From the NCBI GenBank assembly GCA_963573315.1, contig OY752141.1, positions 1,984,001 through 2,048,000 of the forward strand: DNA of 64,000 nucleotides, read 5' to 3'. The stretch is from Entomortierella parvispora (Eukaryota > Mortierellomycota > Mortierellomycetes > Mortierellales > Mortierellaceae). The stretch's first letter is position 1. Every line of letters begins with the position of its first letter. Below are positions 59,501 through 64,000 of this stretch, one piece after another. The position numbers and the translations under genes were made by a program. The notes below the pieces were generated by a model. That model ran no database searches, was not told the origin of the DNA, and worked only from the letters and a program-made list of their open reading frames with translations.

Positions 59501-60406
59501 AAGTATGCAGATCCAAGGTACCGAGCAGGATGCGAATGCAGATAAGGAAACGGCCTCGACCATCATTCAAAAATGCATTCGGCAATGTGGTCTTCCTGCT
59601 GACGGAAATGGTGGTTCGTCATTCGCCGAGTCTCTTGCTGAAAAGACCAATACTTTGATGTTGGTGCTTTCTGAGGCGTCATCCGCTATGGAAGCGGTCG
59701 GGCCAAAAACCGGCTGGTACTTCTTTGTGGAGGATCTTCTCAATTGCTGCTTGACCTACTCTCGTCTTACGATGGAAGCGGCTGAAAAAGGAAACTATAA
59801 TCGCCGCATGGCGTATTCCCGTGTCAATCTTCTCTATGTACTGTGTGAGAAAGTCCGCTGGTTAGGCCTGCGACCTATCCCAACTACGGAGCTGCAAGCC
59901 AGAAAAACTCGGGAAAAGTTTGTCGATAGGCTGTTAGAGACCTTCACGACGGAGATTAGTGTGCTGAGGACGACTTGCCCTCGGGGGATTGAAGAGGAAT
60001 GCTTGAAAAGGGCCGCAGAAATCGAAGGGCGGATGACTACCGCGGTGAAGATCGCCAATGGAAGCCTCGATGCGCCCTTGACGAAAGAAGAGAAGGTTCA
60101 AGTCTTCCGGGCCGTCTCCGCCGCGCTTGGAGGCTCGGGGCATTGGTATAGATGCCCGAACGGTCACACAGTAAGTAATTGCTTTGCTTCATTCATTTAT
60201 AACCTGGCGTTTTTCTTTTGCATTGGACAGTTGCTCACTCTTCTGTTTGATTGGTCGAATAGTATGTGATCGGCGAATGTGGCATGGCCATGATGGAGTC
60301 CACATGTCCAGAGTGTGGAGCCAGAGTGGGGGGAGGCGACCACAGCCTCCGGCAAGACAACACCGTGGACAATGAGTATGAGGCTCTCTATAGACAAGCT
60401 GCCTGA
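53541..60406 (+). CDS. ZNFX1: NFX1/ZNFX1-type SF1 RNA helicase with NFX1 zinc fingers and RZ finger
   Basis: Exons 53541-55675, 55745-57443, 57539-57917, 58003-60170, 60263-60406; 2174 aa. The N-terminus is an RG/RGG-rich, RNA-binding type tail, followed by an ARM-like helical region. The UPF1-like helicase core has Walker A GPPGTGKTW (about 712), Walker B ICEEAGEVLE (about 1040), LIGDHKQLRP, TTQRRMRP (about 1115), TIDNYQGEEAKIIIISLVRN and NVLLSRAQ. After it come many Cys/His NFX1-type fingers (CGRGMSCGHICPLQC, PCASPLPCGHSC, LFCGHTC, LGCGHQCPSVCG), a RING-like segment (CVECKD ... SCPSCRKPI), and a terminal RZ finger (HWYRCPNGHT ... CPECGARVGG) split by the last intron. Relatives are animal ZNFX1 and fission yeast Hrr1, which act in small-RNA silencing and antiviral defence. 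The intron after 57917 uses a GC donor. Confidence 0.93.
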
Positions 60407-60700
60407 GCTGTGATGAGCATGTGGGAGACAAAGGTAGTCAGGACAGTAACAACAGGAGAGAGGCGAGTGAATAAATATTTGATTCGATATCCCGTATTAG
60501 CTTGGAGGGAGAACGAGAGCTGTCCATACATTGTTCTAAACGACTCAAAATATCTCACGCGTAAACGAGGTGCAGCGTAGCATGTCCTTCGGGCCCAAGA
60601 CAGATACTACAAACACTGGAATATCAAATCTGAGTTTTCTTGGTGATACAAGAGCCTGCCATTACGTTGAACAATTTTATTAATACCTAGTATTTTTATT
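60407..60700. other. 3' flank of the helicase gene up to the inverted repeat
   Basis: It includes GTGAATAAATATTT near 60460-60480 as a likely polyadenylation signal. No gene is seen. Confidence 0.5.
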
Positions 60701-62117
60701 CTGGCAACGCCTTGCAAAGATGCGGACCAAACCACCCTGGCGTGCTTCTCGGTCATAGGCATGCTATCTGTGCCTCGTGAGAAGAGTACAGACTCTGGCC
60801 AGAACGCAAGTCGGTTATTTCGTTCTGAAGTTCCACTCTTTTTTTGTGGCAAGTCGATGGTGTCATGGCGAAGAGAGAGTTTTATTTTTACAAAAGACTA
60901 TGTTTGGATGGGTGGTAGGTGGTGAAGATCTTGTTGCCATTGTCGTCGCTATCGTCAGCTTTGCTCTTGAGGACTTGTTCGACGGCTTTGTATTGGGGAC
61001 CTGTTTGCAGGCTTTGTTCTTGAGGACCCCGCCTGTCCGCTTGCTTGAAGTCGTATCCCTATTTACACTCTTGCCAAAGAAGGGTGGAAGGAAAGGAAGG
61101 TGGGAAAGGAGAGCGACTTACCATATCATAGACATTCATACATCAAACAACAAGCACACATCAAACATACAAACATACATCATACATACAAACATACAAG
61201 CACACATCATACATCATACATACAAGCACACATCATACATACAAGCACACATCATACATACAAACATACAAGCACACATCATACATCATACATACAAGCA
61301 CACATCATACATACAAGCACACATCATACATACAAGCACACATCATACATACAAGCACACATCATACATACAAACATACAAGCACACATCATACATCATA
61401 CATACAAGCACACATCAAACATACAAACATACAAACATACATGCACAAAAACCATCTATACAGAGGACCAAGAACAAGAGCTTTGGTCAGTGCAAAGCCC
61501 TTTTACGTTGACGAGACAGACTGCGGGGTAGAGAGAGAGGGGGGTAGGACTGGAGGCAAGAGTATAAAGGCAAAAAAAGACAAGAAGGAAAAGTTAGTGT
61601 TGAAAGCGGGCCCGAAAGCAAGGCAGCAAGCGAGAGAGGCAAACAAAGAGTGAGGAGGGATGATCCGATGGTTTTGAAAGGGGGATGACAACGGAGAGAT
61701 GGAAGGTAAGGGCAGAGGATGGTGGATGAGAAGTTTGGAGGTGAGGAGGGGAGTGGGAAGGGTGAAGAGCAGAAAGAAAGAAAGAGAAAGCGGGAGAAAA
61801 GGCACGGTAGTTAACGACACTTGCCACGGAAGATGACAAGATCGCACGAGCTTCACAGATAGGAAGGGAGATAGCCACCCCCGGGAGGGAAGTGGATAGC
61901 CCCCCTCGGGGAGAGCAAGGGAGATAGCCCTCGGATGGGAGGCATGACAGACAGACGGACGGATACCGCACTGATCAAACTTTTTTTTTTTTTTTTTTTT
62001 TTGGGGCTTCTTTTTCATCCGACTAGATACATGTGGCGCGGAGAAGGAGGCAAAAGAAGAAGAACAGGAAGAAGAAGAAAGAGGAGTAGGAGAAGGAAGA
62101 TGATAGGCGGTATTAGA
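60701..62117 (+). repeat. Left arm of a long inverted repeat
   Basis: This 1417-base arm is repeated in reverse complement at 62342-63704. It begins CTGGCAACGCCTTGCAAAG and ends ATAGGCGGTATTAGA. Inside are an A/C-rich minisatellite (61131-61447), a purine-rich stretch and a 22-base T run (61981-62002). Open frames exist but have low-complexity translations. From the T run to the inner end both arms have exactly 115 bases; the 54-base length difference lies in the minisatellite. Confidence 0.95.
61131..61447 (+). repeat. Minisatellite, unit about 19-20 bases (CATACAAGCACACATCATA)
   Basis: Variants of CATACAAGCACACATCAT, sometimes with an extra CATACAAA or ATCATACA, repeat about 15 times. The same array occurs inverted and shorter at 63016-63270. 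Confidence 0.9.
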
Positions 62118-62341
62118 GAGAATAAGCCAGCAACAGAAGGGAACAACCGAACGTTGGCCCTTGAGGATCCATCTGAAAATGAGAGAGAGAGGACATCAGG
62201 CAACATGTCCAGGAAGCTCTGTCTCAACATTCAGCTGGATCAACAGAATCCTGCTCACGGATGTAGCTGACCAACGACTTTACTCAATCTCTCATTCATT
62301 CTCTCTCTCGTTCTCTCTCTAGCTTTCACCACAGGAGGCAA
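62118..62341. other. Spacer (loop) of the inverted repeat
   Basis: These 224 bases are not repeated between the arms. They contain a short plus-strand open stretch and a CT-rich segment (62286-62322) followed by TAG and CACAG, resembling a 3' splice site. No gene is supported. Confidence 0.6.
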
Positions 62342-63704
62342 TCTAATACCGCCTATCATCTTCCTTCTCCTACTCCTCTTTCTTCTTCTTCCTGTTCTTC
62401 TTCTTTTGCCTCCTTCTCCGCGCCACATGTATCTAGTCGGATGAAAAAGAAGCCCCAAAAAAAAAAAAAAAAAAAAAAGTTTGATCAGTGCGGTATCCGT
62501 CCGTCTGTCTGTCATGCCTCCCATCCGAGGGCTATCTCCCTTGCTCTCCCCGAGGGGGGCTATCCACTTCCCTCCCGGGGGTGGCTATCTCCCTTCCTAT
62601 CTGTGAAGCTCGTGCGATCTTGTCATCTTCCGTGGCAAGTGTCGTTAACTACCGTGCCTTTTCTCCCGCTTTCTCTTTCTTTCTTTCTGCTCTTCACCCT
62701 TCCCACTCCCCTCCTCACCTCCAAACTTCTCATCCACCATCCTCTGCCCTTACCTTCCATCTCTCCGTTGTCATCCCCCTTTCAAAACCATCGGATCATC
62801 CCTCCTCACTCTTTGTTTGCCTCTCTCGCTTGCTGCCTTGCTTTCGGGCCCGCTTTCAACACTAACTTTTCCTTCTTGTCTTTTTTTGCCTTTATACTCT
62901 TGCCTCCAGTCCTACCCCCCTCTCTCTCTACCCCGCAGTCTGTCTCGTCAACGTAAAAGGGCTTTGCACTGACCAAAGCTCTTGTTCTTGGTCCTCTGTA
63001 TAGATGGTTTTTGTGCATGTATGTTTGTATGTTTGATGTGTGCTTGTATGTATGATGTATGATGTGTGCTTGTATGTATGATGTGTGCTTGTATGTATGA
63101 TGTGTGCTTGTATGTATGATGTATGATGTGTGCTTGTATGTTTGTATGTATGATGTGTGCTTGTATGTATGATGTGTGCTTGTATGTATGATGTATGATG
63201 TGTGCTTGTATGTTTGTATGTATGATGTATGTTTGTATGTTTGATGTGTGCTTGTTGTTTGATGTATGAATGTCTATGATATGGTAAGTCGCTCTCCTTT
63301 CCCACCTTCCTTTCCTTCCACCCTTCTTTGGCAAGAGTGTAAATAGGGATACGACTTCAAGCAAGCGGACAGGCGGGGTCCTCAAGAACAAAGCCTGCAA
63401 ACAGGTCCCCAATACAAAGCCGTCGAACAAGTCCTCAAGAGCAAAGCTGACGATAGCGACGACAATGGCAACAAGATCTTCACCACCTACCACCCATCCA
63501 AACATAGTCTTTTGTAAAAATAAAACTCTCTCTTCGCCATGACACCATCGACTTGCCACAAAAAAAGAGTGGAACTTCAGAACGAAATAACCGACTTGCG
63601 TTCTGGCCAGAGTCTGTACTCTTCTCAGGAGGCACAGATAGCATGCCTATGACAGAGAAGCACGCCAGGGTGGTTTGGTCCGCATCTTTGCAAGGCGTTG
63701 CCAG
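62342..63704 (-). repeat. Right arm of a long inverted repeat
   Basis: Reverse complement of 60701-62117, 1363 bases. It has a 22-base A run (62457-62478) mirroring the 22-base T run of the left arm. The clearest substitutions noticed are G versus C near left position 60778 and G versus T near 60752. Beyond 63704 the flank aligns only weakly with the left flank (CTAGT, then T-rich bases), then not at all. Confidence 0.95.
63016..63270 (-). repeat. Minisatellite, inverted copy of 61131-61447
   Basis: TGTATGATGTGTGCTTGTA-type units, the reverse complement of the left array but with about 54 fewer bases, consistent with loss or gain of two to three units after duplication. Confidence 0.9.
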
Positions 63705-63900
63705 GATGAGTAAAAGTGACTAGTTCCGCAAGAGCGACTCCCTTGATCCGTGCACAAGAACGGGCTCAAATCTGTCTGCCTGCATCTGTCCCTTCATCCG
63801 GTCTTCATGCATTCCTCTCTCGGTCATCTGCTCGAGGTCGTCCATCATGTTGCACTACCAAACACTGTAACGCGGGGAATCCGTATATATATACTGGTAC

Positions 63901-64000
63901 ACTGGAGTTGCAAGCGTGGACATTCAACAAGGCTGCTGCCTTATCAGACTCAGAGTCGTGGATGAGAAATACTTCCATGTCGTTTTTCAGCCTGATCAAA
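63901..64000 (-). pseudogene. 5' fragment of an insulysin-like M16 metallopeptidase gene
   Basis: Read on the minus strand from the window edge, the frame gives LIRLKNDMEVFLIHDSESDK and then AAALLNVHACNSS. This matches the start of the catalytic domain of M16A peptidases (insulin-degrading enzyme, Ste23), where a NxxxLLIHDPxTDKAAAALDVxVG pattern comes just before the HxxEH zinc site. The zinc site does not follow: after a GTACCAG possible donor (63900) no frame yields it, and nothing further downstream on the minus strand to 60701 resembles M16. So either only the first exons exist and the gene is truncated, or the rest lies elsewhere. The upstream part is outside the window. Confidence 0.5.

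Noticed and set aside
60777..61511. 244-codon open frame in the left inverted-repeat arm and its mirrored copy (62948-63559)
   Set aside because: Over half of the translation is the minisatellite read as a repeated Thr/His/Ile pattern, and the rest has no domain. The frame stays open because the repeat lacks stops.
61503..62018. 171-codon frame on the minus strand and its copy at 62441-62956
   Set aside because: It begins in a poly-lysine stretch caused by the homopolymer and is otherwise Pro/Leu/Ser-rich low complexity.
63560..63725. HARVVWSASLQGVARMSKSD at the end of the right arm, resembling the MSKS motif of class I tRNA synthetases
   Set aside because: A stop follows at once, the flanking sequence does not match a synthetase, and in the left arm the frame continues differently. 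A six-residue resemblance is not enough.
1..64000. tRNA, rRNA and CRISPR features
   Set aside because: No T-loop with matching arms, no rRNA core sequence and no spaced identical repeats were recognised by eye. The minisatellites at 61.1 and 63.0 kb have no spacers of constant length.

Overview
The window is nuclear DNA of a filamentous fungus, most likely from the Mucoromycota and probably Mortierella-like. The protein genes are split by short GT-AG introns, mostly about 60-230 bases, and two introns look GC-AG. The gene content fits this lineage: a CotH-type spore-coat kinase, a Crinkler (CRN) protein, a complete neurofibromin-type RasGAP, and an Integrator subunit 2, which budding and fission yeasts lack. 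Taxonomy is inferred from content only; no rRNA was seen.

Layout. 1-8.3 kb: a DUF4504/C1orf74-like gene (2681-4548), a tiny HMG-box/YABBY-like protein (4955-5143), then about 3 kb of low-complexity intergenic DNA. 8.3-14.6 kb is an accessory island: a CRN gene on the minus strand, a decayed primase-helicase gene head-to-head with it, an unrecognised coiled-coil gene with a duplicated motif, and a chimeric 170-bp copy of parts of that last gene just downstream of the CRN gene. 14.9-29.2 kb: a divergent mitochondrial carrier, a Myb-like protein whose first repeat is split by a long disordered insert, and two large low-complexity proteins of unknown role. 31.1-38.1 kb: secreted CotH kinase, a gamma-glutamylcyclotransferase-like protein, an arrestin-fold protein, and the ESCRT-III protein Did2/CHMP1. 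38.7-60.4 kb holds three large genes in a row on the plus strand: INTS2 (1173 aa), neurofibromin (2648 aa), and an NFX1/ZNFX1-type RNA helicase with a C-terminal RZ finger (2174 aa). 60.7-63.7 kb is a nearly perfect inverted repeat with arms of about 1.4 kb around a 224-bp loop. The window ends in the 5' fragment of an insulysin-like M16 peptidase gene on the minus strand.

The core genes are housekeeping genes for Ras signalling, snRNA/mRNA 3'-end control, endosomal sorting and trafficking. The most unusual parts are the CRN/primase island and the long hairpin-forming inverted repeat directly behind an RNAi-type helicase gene. Exon coordinates given below are by-eye splice predictions checked for reading-frame continuity; no homology search was run.
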